Origin: Arthrobacter globiformis
GTDB lineage: Bacteria; Actinomycetota; Actinomycetes; Actinomycetales; Micrococcaceae
Assembly (NCBI RefSeq): GCF_030815865.1
Contig: NZ_JAUSXI010000001.1
Coordinates: forward strand, 310,001 to 374,000
Length of the DNA stretch: 64,000 bases
Direction: 5' to 3'
The first letter of the stretch is position 1; every line of letters starts with the position of its first letter. Made by a program: the position numbers and the translations under genes. A model generated the notes under the pieces. It saw only the letters and a program-made list of their open reading frames with translations. It searched no databases and had not been told where the DNA came from. Shown here in pieces: positions 45,319-53,433 of the stretch.

Positions 45319-45329
45319 CAGCCTTCTTC
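45306..45329 (+). terminator. Hairpin spanning the desaturase stop codon
   Basis: GAAGAAGGC (45306-45314) pairs with GCCTTCTTC (45321-45329). The six-base loop contains the TAG stop. Confidence 0.65.
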
Positions 45330-45382
45330 GGACAACTTCCTGTGGAAGGACCCGGGCGCCGGGCGGCGTTCTCTGGCAGAGT

Positions 45383-46354
45383 ATGACCATGCTCACTGTT
45401 ATCGGCGAGGGCCTCGTTGACGTGGTCCAGCGCAGCTCCGGAATCGAAGCCCATGTGGGCGGCAGCCCGCTCAACGTCGCCGTCGGGCTCGCCCGCCTGG
45501 GGCACCCGGTGCAGTTCGTTGGCCGGTACGGCCGGGACGCCTACGGTGAGTCGGTGGCCGCCCATCTGAGGGCGAGTTCCGTCATGCTCCCGCAGGCCCC
45601 GGACGGGCTGCCCACCAGCGTGGCCACCGCGCTGGTGGACGACGACGGCGCCGCCACCTACACGTTCGACCTCGCCTGGGAGCTCCCCGGCCTGGCGGAA
45701 CGGCTGCCGTTCATGCTGCAGGGGACCACCCTGCTGCACACCGGCTCCATCGCCACCATGCTGGCGCCGGGCGCCGCGGAGGTGCTGGCTGCCGTCGAAC
45801 ATGCCCACCCGGCGTCGACGATCAGTTTTGACCCCAACTGCCGCCCCAGCATCATCACCGACGCGGATTACGCCCGCCGGCAGGCGGAAAAGTTCGTGAC
45901 CCTCGCGGACATCGTCAAGGCCTCCGACGAGGACCTCGCCTGGCTCTACCCCGGCGTGGACCCGCTGGAGTCCGCACGCCGCTGGCTGCAGCTGGGCGGC
46001 TCTCAGGGGCCGGCCGTGGTGGTGGTGACGCGCGGCGCTGCCGGGCCGTGGGGGATCACCGCCGCGGGCGAGGCCGAGTTTGCCGCACCCCGCGTGGCGG
46101 TGGCGGACACCGTTGGCGCAGGGGATTCCTTCATGGCCGCGCTGCTTTCCTGGGTGGTGGACCGCGGTCTGGACGGCGCCCAGAACCGGGCTGACCTGCG
46201 GGCGCTCCCGGCCGAGGGGCTCACCGCCCTCCTGGCCCACGCCTCCCGCGCGGCAGCAGTGACCGTGTCCCGTGCCGGTGCCAACCCACCCACACGGGCG
46301 GAGCTCAACCACATTGAAGCAGCAGCAGAGGAAGCCGAAGTTCCCACCACCTGA
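45383..46354 (+). CDS. PfkB family carbohydrate kinase (fructokinase-like)
   Basis: A 323-residue ribokinase-fold sugar kinase. The N-terminal glycine signature is in EAHVGGSPLNVAVGLARLG, the C-terminal motif DTVGAGDSFMAALLSW places catalytic Asp248 and the anion hole at 245-248, and FDPNCRPSIITD matches the fructokinase-type substrate region. It phosphorylates a free sugar using ATP; fructose is the best guess. It is followed after 9 bp by a YbhB-like gene. No cognate transporter is adjacent. Confidence 0.88.
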   Translation: MTMLTVIGEGLVDVVQRSSGIEAHVGGSPLNVAVGLARLGHPVQFVGRYGRDAYGESVAAHLRASSVMLPQAPDGLPTSVATALVDDDGAATYTFDLAWELPGLAERLPFMLQGTTLLHTGSIATMLAPGAAEVLAAVEHAHPASTISFDPNCRPSIITDADYARRQAEKFVTLADIVKASDEDLAWLYPGVDPLESARRWLQLGGSQGPAVVVVTRGAAGPWGITAAGEAEFAAPRVAVADTVGAGDSFMAALLSWVVDRGLDGAQNRADLRALPAEGLTALLAHASRAAAVTVSRAGANPPTRAELNHIEAAAEEAEVPTT

Positions 46355-46363
46355 GAGGCAGCC

Positions 46364-46894
46364 ATGACATCGTCGGGCCCGTTTTCGAACCTGCCGGACG
46401 TCCCCGCGTTCGGGCTCACCAGCCGGTCCTTTGAGGATGGCGGGATCCTGCCGCCGCCGCAGCGCAGCGGCAGGATGCATGCCGGCGGCGCCGACGAGTC
46501 CCCGCAGCTGAGCTGGAGCGGGGCGCCTGACGGGGCCAGGAGCTACGCGGTGACCGTGTTTGATCCGGATGCCCCGGGTGCTGGCGGGTTCTGGCACTGG
46601 GCGGTTCTCAACATCCCGGCAGATGTCACATCGTTGGCGGAGGGCGCCGGGGCTGAGGGCGGCCCGCAGCTCCCGCCGGGCGCGGTGCAGCTGAAGAACG
46701 ACGCCGGCTTCCGCGGCTATCTGGGGGCGGCCCCGCCGCCCGGGCACGGCCGGCACCGTTACATCGTCACCGTCTACGCGCTGGATGTCGAGGAGTTGCC
46801 GGGCGGGGCCGGGACGAAGCCTGCGGGCCTGGGTTCCGAACTCGCCCGTCACCTGCTGGGTTCGGCCACGCTCACCGGGGTTTACCAGCGGTAA
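46364..46894 (+). CDS. YbhB/YbcL (PEBP) family protein
   Basis: A 176-residue phosphatidylethanolamine-binding-protein-like protein. Family motifs are PQLSWSGAPDGARSYAVTVF, DPDAPGAGGFWHWAVLNIPA (DPDAP and HW anion-site residues), GYLGAAPPPGHGRHRYIVTV (GxxPPxGH-HRY) and VYALD. Bacterial members have no firm biochemical role. Probably co-transcribed with the upstream kinase. Confidence 0.92.
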   Translation: MTSSGPFSNLPDVPAFGLTSRSFEDGGILPPPQRSGRMHAGGADESPQLSWSGAPDGARSYAVTVFDPDAPGAGGFWHWAVLNIPADVTSLAEGAGAEGGPQLPPGAVQLKNDAGFRGYLGAAPPPGHGRHRYIVTVYALDVEELPGGAGTKPAGLGSELARHLLGSATLTGVYQR

Positions 46895-46939
46895 GGGCGG
46901 TAGCCGGCTGCCGGCAACGGCCCGCGGCTAATAGAACTA

Positions 46940-46987
46940 TTGACAGGACAAAAGTCTGCTCCTATTCTCGATTTGTGGAGCGCTCCA
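46940..46987 (+). promoter_or_regulatory. Sigma-70 promoter with LacI-type operator for the sugar-binding protein gene
   Basis: TTGACA (46940-46945), a 17-bp spacer and TATTCT (46963-46968) precede a perfect palindrome TGGAGCGCTCCA (46976-46987). The operator lies just downstream of the -10, where LacI-family repressors block initiation. The same set (ATTGACAGGACAAA shared over 14 bases plus the identical palindrome) controls the minus-strand operon from 52357. Confidence 0.85.
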
Positions 46988-47047
46988 AGTGCGCTGGATC
47001 ACATCCCGCTTCTCCGGCCGGGAAAACACGATCGAAGGAGATCACCA

Positions 47048-48043
47048 GTGAAGAAGTTTGTTTGGCGCCGTGCAGCGGTAGCCGCGGTTGCAATCCCGAT
47101 GCTGGCCCTGACGGCCTGCTCCAGCCAGGGCGGACGGGCGCCGGAAGCCAACAGCGGGGGCGGCGGGGGGCAGGCTGCCTCGACTCCGCGCATGAAGATT
47201 GCCCTGATCACGCACGCTCCGGCGGGCGACACCTTCTGGGACACCGTCCGGAAGGGCGCCGAGGAGGCTGCGGACAAGGACAACATCGAGCTTCTCTACA
47301 CGAACGATCCCGAAGCGGGCCGGCAGGCGCAGCTGATCCAGCAGGCAGTGGACCAGAAGGTAGGCGGTATCGCCGTCACCCTGGCCACGCCCGGTGCGCT
47401 GAAGGATTCCCTCAAGAAGGCCTCTGATGCCGGCATCCCCATCGTGAGCCTGAACGCCGGTGAGGACGTCTCCAAGGAGCTCGGGGCCTTCACGCACTTC
47501 GGCTCCAACGAGCAACTCGCTGGCCAGGCCGTGGGCGAGAAGCTGGCGCAGCAGAACTTCAAGCACCCCATCTGCGTGATCCAGGCGCAGGGGCATGTGG
47601 GCTTGGAAGCGCGCTGCGAAGGCGTGAAGTCCAAGGTTCCGGGAACCGAGATCCTGTACGTGAACGGCGCCGACATGACGTCCGTCGAATCAACGGCAAC
47701 GGCCAAGCTGCAGGCAGCCAAGGACGCGGATGTCATCATCGGCCTGGGCGCCCCCATCACGCTGACCCTGCTGAAGTCCGTGGCCAGCGCGGGCAGCTCT
47801 GCAAAGGTCGCCTCCTTTGATCTGAACAAGGAGCTCGCCCAGAAGATCGCCGACGGTTCCGTGCTGTTCACGGTGGACCAGCAGCCCTGGCTCCAGGGCT
47901 ACGGTTCCGTGGACGCCCTGTGGCAGGTCAAGCGGGGCGGCTTCAAGCTCGGCGGCGGGCAGCCGGTGCTCACCGGGCCCACCGTCGTCGACAAGTCCAA
48001 CGCGGCGGACGTCGTAAAGTTCTCCGACCAGGGCATCCGCTAG
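47048..48043 (+). CDS. Sugar ABC transporter substrate-binding lipoprotein (RbsB-like)
   Basis: A 331-residue exported protein from GTG 47048 (GAAGGAG ahead). The signal peptide ends in a lipobox (ALTAC), giving a membrane-tethered lipoprotein. The Peripla_BP_4 domain includes MKIALITHAPAGDTFWDTVR, KGAEEAADKDNIELLYTNDP, GIAVTLATPGALKDSLKKAS and the hinge segment VDQQPWLQGYGSVDALWQV, typical of pentose/hexose/inositol-binding proteins. No permease or ATPase gene follows; a repeat cluster and convergent genes take their place, so it is an orphan here. It is controlled by the LacI operator at 46976. Confidence 0.92.
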   Translation: MKKFVWRRAAVAAVAIPMLALTACSSQGGRAPEANSGGGGGQAASTPRMKIALITHAPAGDTFWDTVRKGAEEAADKDNIELLYTNDPEAGRQAQLIQQAVDQKVGGIAVTLATPGALKDSLKKASDAGIPIVSLNAGEDVSKELGAFTHFGSNEQLAGQAVGEKLAQQNFKHPICVIQAQGHVGLEARCEGVKSKVPGTEILYVNGADMTSVESTATAKLQAAKDADVIIGLGAPITLTLLKSVASAGSSAKVASFDLNKELAQKIADGSVLFTVDQQPWLQGYGSVDALWQVKRGGFKLGGGQPVLTGPTVVDKSNAADVVKFSDQGIR

Positions 48044-48047
48044 CCCC

Positions 48048-48145
48048 CGCTGGTTGAGCGTGGTCACCGCCGGTTGAGCTGGCCGGCCCGGTTTGAGCCT
48101 GGCCGTCGCTGGTTGAGCTTGTCGAAACCCCGGCCTGCTCAACCG
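48048..48145. repeat. GGTTGAGC repeat cluster
   Basis: Four spaced copies of a CTGGTTGAGC-like word (near 48050, 48070, 48090 as GGTTTGAGC, and 48110) are followed by an inverted copy GCTCAACC (near 48138). The word TGGTTGAGCTTGTCGAAACC is a dispersed intergenic element I associate with Arthrobacter genomes. An inverted copy occurs at 63503-63512 after a small gene. Confidence 0.6.
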
Positions 48146-48158
48146 GCGGACCGGACGA

Positions 48159-48863
48159 TCAGTTGCCGCGACGAGGTGCCACGGGGGAGCGGCGAGGCAC
48201 GCCACCGGCACGGAAACTGACGAGGGGCCGCTTCGCGGGCCCTCGAAGCGCATGCCGGGCGCGAACCCGGGCACTGTTGGAAGCCACTACCTTGCCGGTT
48301 TCCGTGATCAGGGCGACGTGTTCGTCCCGGCGCCCCAGGTTGAGCAGGAAGGTGCGCTCGATGAACTCCATCGAGAGGTCCGCCCCGGCCACGGCCACGG
48401 TGCGCTGTTCGTGCAGCACCGGCCGCGACGCGGTGACGATTTTCATGTCGGCACCGCCGAAATCTATGTACGGGCCGATGAGTTCAGGCTGGCCGGACGC
48501 GAGGGGCCGTTCATACCAGGTCATTTCCGTGTAGTCGTAGTAGTTGATCGACGCGGGGTTGAGATTGTGGGGAATGAAGACCAGTTTCCCCCCCGACGAG
48601 GCTCCACCACTGGTGCCACGCGTCAGCGGCGCTGAACAGGCCCCGGGCAACGGAGACGCCGGCGCTGTCGACGAGGCCGCCCTGCTTGAGTACGATGTCT
48701 TCGACGAGGGCTTCAAGGATTCGAGTTTGGTTCTGGACGTGCCCGGCCCCCCTAGGATTTGCGCGGTTGCCTCGGCCAGGCGTTCAAGGTCGGCGAAAAC
48801 GCTCGAGAGGCTCTGGCCCAAGGCCTGGGCTGTCGACTGCAGGACCTCGTTGATGGGATTCAC
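48159..48863 (-). pseudogene. Cache-type sensor protein gene with compensating frameshifts
   Basis: A separate gene starts at GTG 48863, overlapping the GntR stop by 4 bp. It reads INEVLQSTAQALGQSLSSVF and DLERLAEATAQI. From about 48725 the match moves to another frame (LVEDIVLKQGGLVDSAGVSV, then GLFSAADAWHQWWSLVGG) and returns to the first frame near 48590 with LVFIPHNLNPASINYYDYTE, PELIGPYIDFGGADMKIVTA and VHEQRT-like cache-domain features to the stop at 48159. The protein would be a soluble ligand-sensing partner of the GntR regulator. Two opposite indels could be genuine mutations or read errors. Confidence 0.65.
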
Positions 48864-49595
48864 TGCTGGTCCGCCAGGTCCGAGGTGAGGATGGCCAGGC
48901 GCTGGTTGATGATGAGGGCACCTTCCCGTTCGAAGTGTGCGATGGCGATGTTCTCTGCTTCGTGTGCCCGTCCGCCCACGCCTTGCCCCACGCAGCGGGG
49001 ACAGCTCGGCATGGATCTGGATCAGCAGGGCGGTAAGGCGGCGGGGCTGGGCCGCCACCCCCAACCCAATGTGCAGGCGGGCATCCGCCTGGCGCAGCAT
49101 GTGCGGTTCCGAGCTTGCGGCGAAGCGCTGGGCGAGCTTCCGGAGGCGTCGCACGTCCTGCTCGTCGGAGCGTTTGGATGCCAGGCGGGCCGCTGAGCCG
49201 GCCGTGGCGGCCGCCAAGTCGATGAGGTCGCGCAGGTCGTCGCTCTTATGCCGGCGGAGTTGCTGGGCGATTTCCGCTTCCCGCACCGGGAGCACCCCCG
49301 CAACATAGCTTCCGCCCCCGCGCCCGCGGCGGGTGCCAAGGAGTCCTTTGCTCCGCAGCACGGCCAGCGACTGGCGAAGGGTGAGCGGAGAGACGCCCAG
49401 ATGTTCGGCCATGACCGATTCCGGCGGGAGCCGCTCGCCGGGGTTGAGCAGGCCCATTCCTATGGCGCTCTCGAGCTGAAGGGTCACCTGCTCGGCGCGG
49501 CCGGAGACGTCCTGTCCCTGGGTCCGGACCTGGGCTGCCATTTCCAGGGCGCGGAGGGACACGGAACCGCCATCATCCCGCAGTTCTTTCGGCAT
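48860..49595 (-). pseudogene. GntR/FadR-type regulator gene with a frameshift in the FCD domain
   Basis: From ATG 49595 the frame encodes a GntR winged helix (VTLQLESAIGMGLLNPGERL, PPESVMAEHLGVSPLTLRQS, LLGTRRGRGGGSYVAGVLPV) and an FCD effector domain (RDLIDLAAATAGSAARLASK, ADARLHIGLGVAAQ, ALLIQIHAELSPL). Between about 48965 and 49005 the frame shifts; the true end is in another frame (AHEAENIAIAHFEREGALII, then NQRLAILTSDLADQQ) with a TGA at 48860-48862. Without the correction the frame runs on and falsely fuses with the next gene. It likely regulated the surrounding sugar genes. Confidence 0.7.
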
Positions 49596-49702
49596 GTGTC
49601 TGGCCCGCTCCTCGTCGTGCGAATTCAACAGATAACAACAAGTTTTAGATTATCTACTTCTGGCCGCAGCCTCGACCGGCCTCCGCCTGCCGGGAAAACG
49701 AA

Positions 49703-49754
49703 GGCGTGCCGCCCAGTCGAGAACTCACACTGAACTCACACTGAACGGCACGCC
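49703..49754. repeat. Inverted repeat enclosing a short tandem duplication
   Basis: GGCGTGCCG (49703-49711) pairs with CGGCACGCC (49746-49754). The loop contains the 11-bp word GAACTCACACT twice in tandem. It could be a terminator or the scar of a mobile element; no transposase is seen. Confidence 0.5.
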
Positions 49755-49803
49755 TGTGTTGCGGTCATCGCCCCTTCGCATGAAGCGTGGCGGTGGCGGC
49801 TAG

Positions 49804-49932
49804 TTAGCGCCGGCTATTTTGCTTGCAGCGCCGCGCAACAGCGGCAACAAGCATGGTGGGACCGATCCCCCAGTATGCGAGGCCGAACGGCAGCGCGAAT
49901 GTTCCCAGAGCCGCTCCAATGCGCTCACAGCG
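49804..49932 (-). pseudogene. C-terminal scrap of an MFS sugar transporter
   Basis: The minus strand reads ERIGAALGTFALPFGLAYWG followed by IGPTMLVAAVA and a basic tail to a TAA at 49804-49806. This matches the penultimate helix of sugar-porter MFS proteins (RIGAA-GTF-LP pattern). Nothing of the remaining ~400 residues survives. It lies in the 49596-50058 gap of the sugar locus and probably marks a deleted transporter. Confidence 0.55.
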
Positions 49933-50002
49933 GTGGTGATGGCCGCAGCGCTGGCCCATTCCAGGATGCTGGGCCCGCCGGAGACTGGCTCCGGACAATA
50001 AA

Positions 50003-50035
50003 GGAAGCCTGCCGGCTGATTGCCGGCAGGCTTCC
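50003..50035 (-). terminator. Rho-independent terminator of the isomerase/dehydrogenase operon
   Basis: Perfect 14-bp stem (50003-50016 with 50022-50035) with a five-base loop. On the minus strand it is followed by TTTATTGT. It begins about 24 bp after the isomerase stop at 50059. Confidence 0.9.
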
Positions 50036-50058
50036 TGTCTGTGCGGGTCGCGCAGGGG

Positions 50059-51075
50059 CTAGGGGCTGACCAGCGAGGCAGCCAGGGCTGCGTCCGCATC
50101 CTTCAGGACCGTGGCGGCGACTTCGAGGCCTTCGATGCGGCCCAGTTCGACGTCTTCGTGTTCGATGTTGACGAGCATGTCGGGGTCCACTTCGTGGAGG
50201 GCACGCAGGAACTCCGTCCAGTAGGCGGTGTCATGGCCCTTGCCGAGGGCGACGAAGTCCCATGCTGCGGGCTTGGGCCATTCGTTGGCCCATTCGTCGC
50301 CGCCCAGGTTGGTGCGGTTCTCCTCGGGGGACAGCCGGCGGAAGCGGTTGTCCAGGACGCCGTAGACGGCGGCGGTGTCCTTGTTGACGCGCACGTCCTT
50401 GGCGGCCGCGTGGAAGACCAGCGGGCCGAGTTCGCGGACCACTGCCACCGGGTCCATCTGCTGCCAGAACAGGTGGGAAGCGTCGAGTTCCACGCCCACG
50501 TGGGTGGCGCCCGTCAGTTCCACCAGCTTGTACATGTCCGCGGGGTTGAAGACGAGGTTCTGCGGGTGCAGTTCCAAGGCGACCTTGACGTCGAGATCGG
50601 CGGCGAGCCGGTCAGTTTCCTTCCAGAACGTGGCGGCGACGCCCCACTGGTAGTCCAGGACGTCCAGTGCCGCGGAGTTCCAGGCATTGACGATCCAGTT
50701 CGGCACGGTGGCGCCTGGTTCCCCGCCGGGGAGTCCGGACATCGTGACCACGCGGTTCTGTCCGAGGCGGCGGGCAAGTCGGATGGAGCGGCGGATGTCC
50801 TCGGCGTGCTTGTCGCCGATCACGCGGTTGGGATGCAGCGGGTTGCCGTTGCAGTTCAGCCCCGCGATGGAGACGCCGGTGTCTTCGAAGATCGCCAGGT
50901 AATCGTCGCGGGCCGCGTCGCTTTCGAGGATGTCATCGAACGTGGGGACGTGCACGGCCGGCAGGAACCCGCCCGAGTTAATTTCGATGCCCGTCAGGCC
51001 AAGGTCGGCGACGACCTTCAGGGCTTCGGGAAGGGGACGGTCGTGCAGGATTGCGTTGTAGACGCCGAGCTTCAT
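50059..51075 (-). CDS. Sugar phosphate isomerase/epimerase (AP endonuclease 2-like TIM barrel)
   Basis: A 338-residue TIM-barrel protein of the IolE/IolI-like family. Barrel strands include MKLGVYNAILHDRPLPEALK, GLTGIEINSGGFLPA, VSIAGLNCNGNPLHPNRVIG, VKVALELHPQNLVFNPADMY (a metal-ligand Glu region), HVGVELDASHLFWQQMDP and LVNIEHEDVELGRIEGLEVA. Such enzymes epimerise, isomerise or dehydrate keto-sugars or inosose using a divalent metal. It overlaps the upstream dehydrogenase by 4 bp and is the second gene of the LacI-controlled operon. It probably acts on the ketose produced by that dehydrogenase. Confidence 0.9.
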   Translation of the reverse strand: MKLGVYNAILHDRPLPEALKVVADLGLTGIEINSGGFLPAVHVPTFDDILESDAARDDYLAIFEDTGVSIAGLNCNGNPLHPNRVIGDKHAEDIRRSIRLARRLGQNRVVTMSGLPGGEPGATVPNWIVNAWNSAALDVLDYQWGVAATFWKETDRLAADLDVKVALELHPQNLVFNPADMYKLVELTGATHVGVELDASHLFWQQMDPVAVVRELGPLVFHAAAKDVRVNKDTAAVYGVLDNRFRRLSPEENRTNLGGDEWANEWPKPAAWDFVALGKGHDTAYWTEFLRALHEVDPDMLVNIEHEDVELGRIEGLEVAATVLKDADAALAASLVSP

Positions 51076-52250
51076 AGCGTGATCTTCTTTCCGTTGTTCA
51101 ACGCGGATTCGGTGACTGCGGCGAGCAGTTCCATGTTGCGCACGCCTTCATCGAAGGTGGCGCAGCGCGGCAGTGATTCCTCCTCGCTGAGGCCTGCGAC
51201 CTCCTCGAGGAAGGCGCGCGACTGGTAGGCGAAGGCGTCGTTCTGGCCGAAGCCGACCTCGGGGGCGTCCATGGCAAGGCCGCCGGCGATGTAGGGGTGG
51301 CCGGGGCCGAGGATGACCTGGCGGTAGCCGTTCTCGTGGCCGGAGCCGTCGTTGAGGAACAGCTGGATCTCCGCGGGTCGGCGCTGATTGAACTTTGCGG
51401 AGCCGTTCTCGCAGAAGACCTCGAAGTTGAGGCTGTTCGCGTGTCCGGCTGCGACGCGGGAGACTTCGAAGCTGCCGGCGCCGTTTTCGAACTCGGCGGA
51501 GAAGGCTGCGTAGTCATCGTTCTCCACAGCCTCGAAGGTGTCGCTGACGGCAGCGTGGTCGTGTCCGATGACGGCGCCCAGCGGCAGGGGCCGCTTGTCG
51601 ATTGCCGTGCTGAGGTGGCCGCCACTGATGGACTTGATGTCGCCGCAGAGGAACTCGGAAACATAGGCCAGGTGGCTTCCGACGTCGGCCAGCGCGCCGG
51701 AACCGGGGCCGCCCTTGTAGCGCCAGCTCATGGGGGCCTCCGGGCTGAAGCCGTAGTCCGTCCAGTAGCGGCCGCTGAAGTGGAGCACCTTGCCCAGGGT
51801 CCCGTTCCGGATGAGGTCGCGGATGTATGCGATGCCCGGGGTGCGGCGGAAGGTGAATCCAATGCGGGCGATCGAGGAGGCGTTACGGGCGGCGTCGGCC
51901 ATGGCCCGCGCGTCTTCCAGGGTGTCGCTCAGCGGCTTCTCGCAGAGCACGTGCTTGCCGGCGGCCAGGAGGCCCTCCACCACTTCCCGGTGCAGCGAGT
52001 TGGCGATGACTACGCTGACGACGTCGATGTCATCGGCCTCGGCGATTGCCCGCCACGAGGTGTCGTTGCGCTCGTAGCCGAAGCGCCGTGCGGCGAGGGA
52101 GCCGAACTCCGGGTTCACGTCGCCGATGGAAACCAGCCGGATCGGCGGCAGGACCGGGTTGTACAGGGCGGAGGCGGTGCGGAAGGCGGCGGCGTGAGCC
52201 TTGCCGGCCATGCCCGCCCCGATGACGGCTATGCCGAGATCTTTGGGCAT
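51072..52250 (-). CDS. Gfo/Idh/MocA family sugar dehydrogenase
   Basis: A 392-residue NAD(P)-dependent oxidoreductase from ATG 52250 (AAAGGAG ahead). The Rossmann motif is AVIGAGMAGKAHAAAF, the EKP motif with catalytic Lys lies in GKHVLCEKPLSDTLEDA, and GGPGSGALADVGSHLAYVSE holds the conserved catalytic Asp/His region. The substrate is unknown; relatives oxidise inositol, glucose or rare sugars at the C-1 to C-3 position. It heads the operon with the isomerase gene (4-bp overlap) behind the second TGGAGCGCTCCA operator. Together with the sugar-binding protein this implies an oxidative sugar or inositol pathway. Confidence 0.93.
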   Translation of the reverse strand: MPKDLGIAVIGAGMAGKAHAAAFRTASALYNPVLPPIRLVSIGDVNPEFGSLAARRFGYERNDTSWRAIAEADDIDVVSVVIANSLHREVVEGLLAAGKHVLCEKPLSDTLEDARAMADAARNASSIARIGFTFRRTPGIAYIRDLIRNGTLGKVLHFSGRYWTDYGFSPEAPMSWRYKGGPGSGALADVGSHLAYVSEFLCGDIKSISGGHLSTAIDKRPLPLGAVIGHDHAAVSDTFEAVENDDYAAFSAEFENGAGSFEVSRVAAGHANSLNFEVFCENGSAKFNQRRPAEIQLFLNDGSGHENGYRQVILGPGHPYIAGGLAMDAPEVGFGQNDAFAYQSRAFLEEVAGLSEEESLPRCATFDEGVRNMELLAAVTESALNNGKKITL

Positions 52251-52311
52251 TGGTTTTCTCCTTTGAAACGAGGCTTTGCGGGAATCAGCCGCTGTGACGT
52301 GGGACCTAAAA

Positions 52312-52357
52312 TGGAGCGCTCCACAAACACGATAGGGGTGGAACTTTGTCCTGTCAA
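52312..52357 (-). promoter_or_regulatory. Promoter with LacI-type operator for the dehydrogenase/isomerase operon
   Basis: On the minus strand TTGACA (52352-52357), a 17-bp spacer and TATCGT (52329-52334) precede the perfect palindrome TGGAGCGCTCCA (52312-52323). The same -35 context and operator occur at 46940-46987. The divergent LacI gene begins at 52378. Confidence 0.85.
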
Positions 52358-52377
52358 TATCCCAAAAAGGTCGGCGC

Positions 52378-53400
52378 ATGGGCGACAATGGCAGAGTGAC
52401 CCAGGAGACCGGAAAACGCCCGAACATTTACGACGTTGCCTCCGCGGCCGGGGTATCGAAATCCCTGGTCTCGTTGGTCCTGCGCGGCGCACCCGGCGTC
52501 TCCGCCGCCCGCCGTGCCGCCGTCGAGGAAGCCATCAAGCGGTTGAACTACCGGCCCAGCCGGGCGGCAGCGACCCTGGCCGGTAACCGGTCCCGGACCA
52601 TCGGCGTCGTCCTGGACGACTACCGGAATCTCTGGTTCGTCAGCCTGCTGGGCGGGCTGCACGATGAACTCGCACCCCTCGGCTTCCGCGTGGCCGTCGC
52701 TGACCCATCATTCAACGCCCACCTGGACCGCACGCCGGTGGACGGCCTCATGTCATTGCGGGTGGACGGCATCGTGATCGCGACCGAGCCCACGGAGGAG
52801 ATGTTCTCCGCCGTCGACGTTCCTGCGGTGGTGGCGGGCAACCGGGACGTCGTGGTCCCGGGGGCGGATATTGTGGCCAACGACGACGAGGCCGGCGGCC
52901 GCCTGGCCACCGGGCACCTGATCGGGCTCGGGCACAGGGAAATCGGACATGTGACAGGCGGGGGCGGCGCCGCCCGTCTGCGGGCGCGGGGGTTTGAGGC
53001 CGCGATGCGCGAACACGGGCTGCAGCCGTACACCGTGCAGGGTCACGGGCAGACGATGGAGCCGGACGGCTACGACGGTGCGCTGAAGCTGCTAGACCAG
53101 AACCCCGCGATCACGGCGATTTTCGCGGCCAATGACGTGATGGCTATGGGTGTGGCGGCCGCGGCACGGGACCGGGGGCGGCGGATTCCGGAGGATCTTT
53201 CCCTGATCGGCTATGACAATTCGCCCCTCGCGTCGGCGAATCTGCTGCGCCTGACCACCATCGACGGGCGCAACGGCGAGGTGGGAGCGGGAGCTGCGAA
53301 GGCGCTGCTGGACCGCATGAAGGATCCGGAACTGCCGGTCCAAACGATGCTCGTGGACCCGGAACTGGTGGTCAGGGGCTCGACGGCGTCCCCCGCCTGA
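52378..53400 (+). CDS. LacI family regulator of the sugar locus
   Basis: A 340-residue repressor (ATG 52378; GTG 52396 is an equally likely start giving VTQETGKRPNIYDVA). The HTH covers RPNIYDVASAAGVSKSLVSL and the hinge YRPSRAAATLAGNRSRTIGV. A full periplasmic-binding-like domain follows (VDGLMSLRVDGIVIATEPTE, GRLATGHLIGLGHREIGHVT, AIFAANDVMAMGVAAAARDR). It lies divergent from the dehydrogenase operon with the operator 55 bp from its start, so it is very likely the protein that binds TGGAGCGCTCCA at both promoters. A hairpin spans its stop. Confidence 0.93.
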   Translation: MGDNGRVTQETGKRPNIYDVASAAGVSKSLVSLVLRGAPGVSAARRAAVEEAIKRLNYRPSRAAATLAGNRSRTIGVVLDDYRNLWFVSLLGGLHDELAPLGFRVAVADPSFNAHLDRTPVDGLMSLRVDGIVIATEPTEEMFSAVDVPAVVAGNRDVVVPGADIVANDDEAGGRLATGHLIGLGHREIGHVTGGGGAARLRARGFEAAMREHGLQPYTVQGHGQTMEPDGYDGALKLLDQNPAITAIFAANDVMAMGVAAAARDRGRRIPEDLSLIGYDNSPLASANLLRLTTIDGRNGEVGAGAAKALLDRMKDPELPVQTMLVDPELVVRGSTASPA

Positions 53401-53416
53401 ATACACGGGGCGGGGG
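53390..53416. terminator. Hairpin spanning the LacI stop codon
   Basis: CCCCCGCC (53390-53397) pairs with GGCGGGGG (53409-53416) around the TGA. It separates convergent genes ending at 53400 and 53434. Confidence 0.6.
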
Positions 53417-53433
53417 CGCCGTCGTTCTTCAGG

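Noticed and set aside
45287..46852. Minus-strand open frame of 521 residues
   Set aside because: It is antisense to the PfkB kinase and YbhB genes, both with intact family motifs.
48048..48145. CRISPR array
   Set aside because: The repeats are only 8-10 bp, imperfect, irregularly spaced and partly inverted; they fit a dispersed intergenic element.
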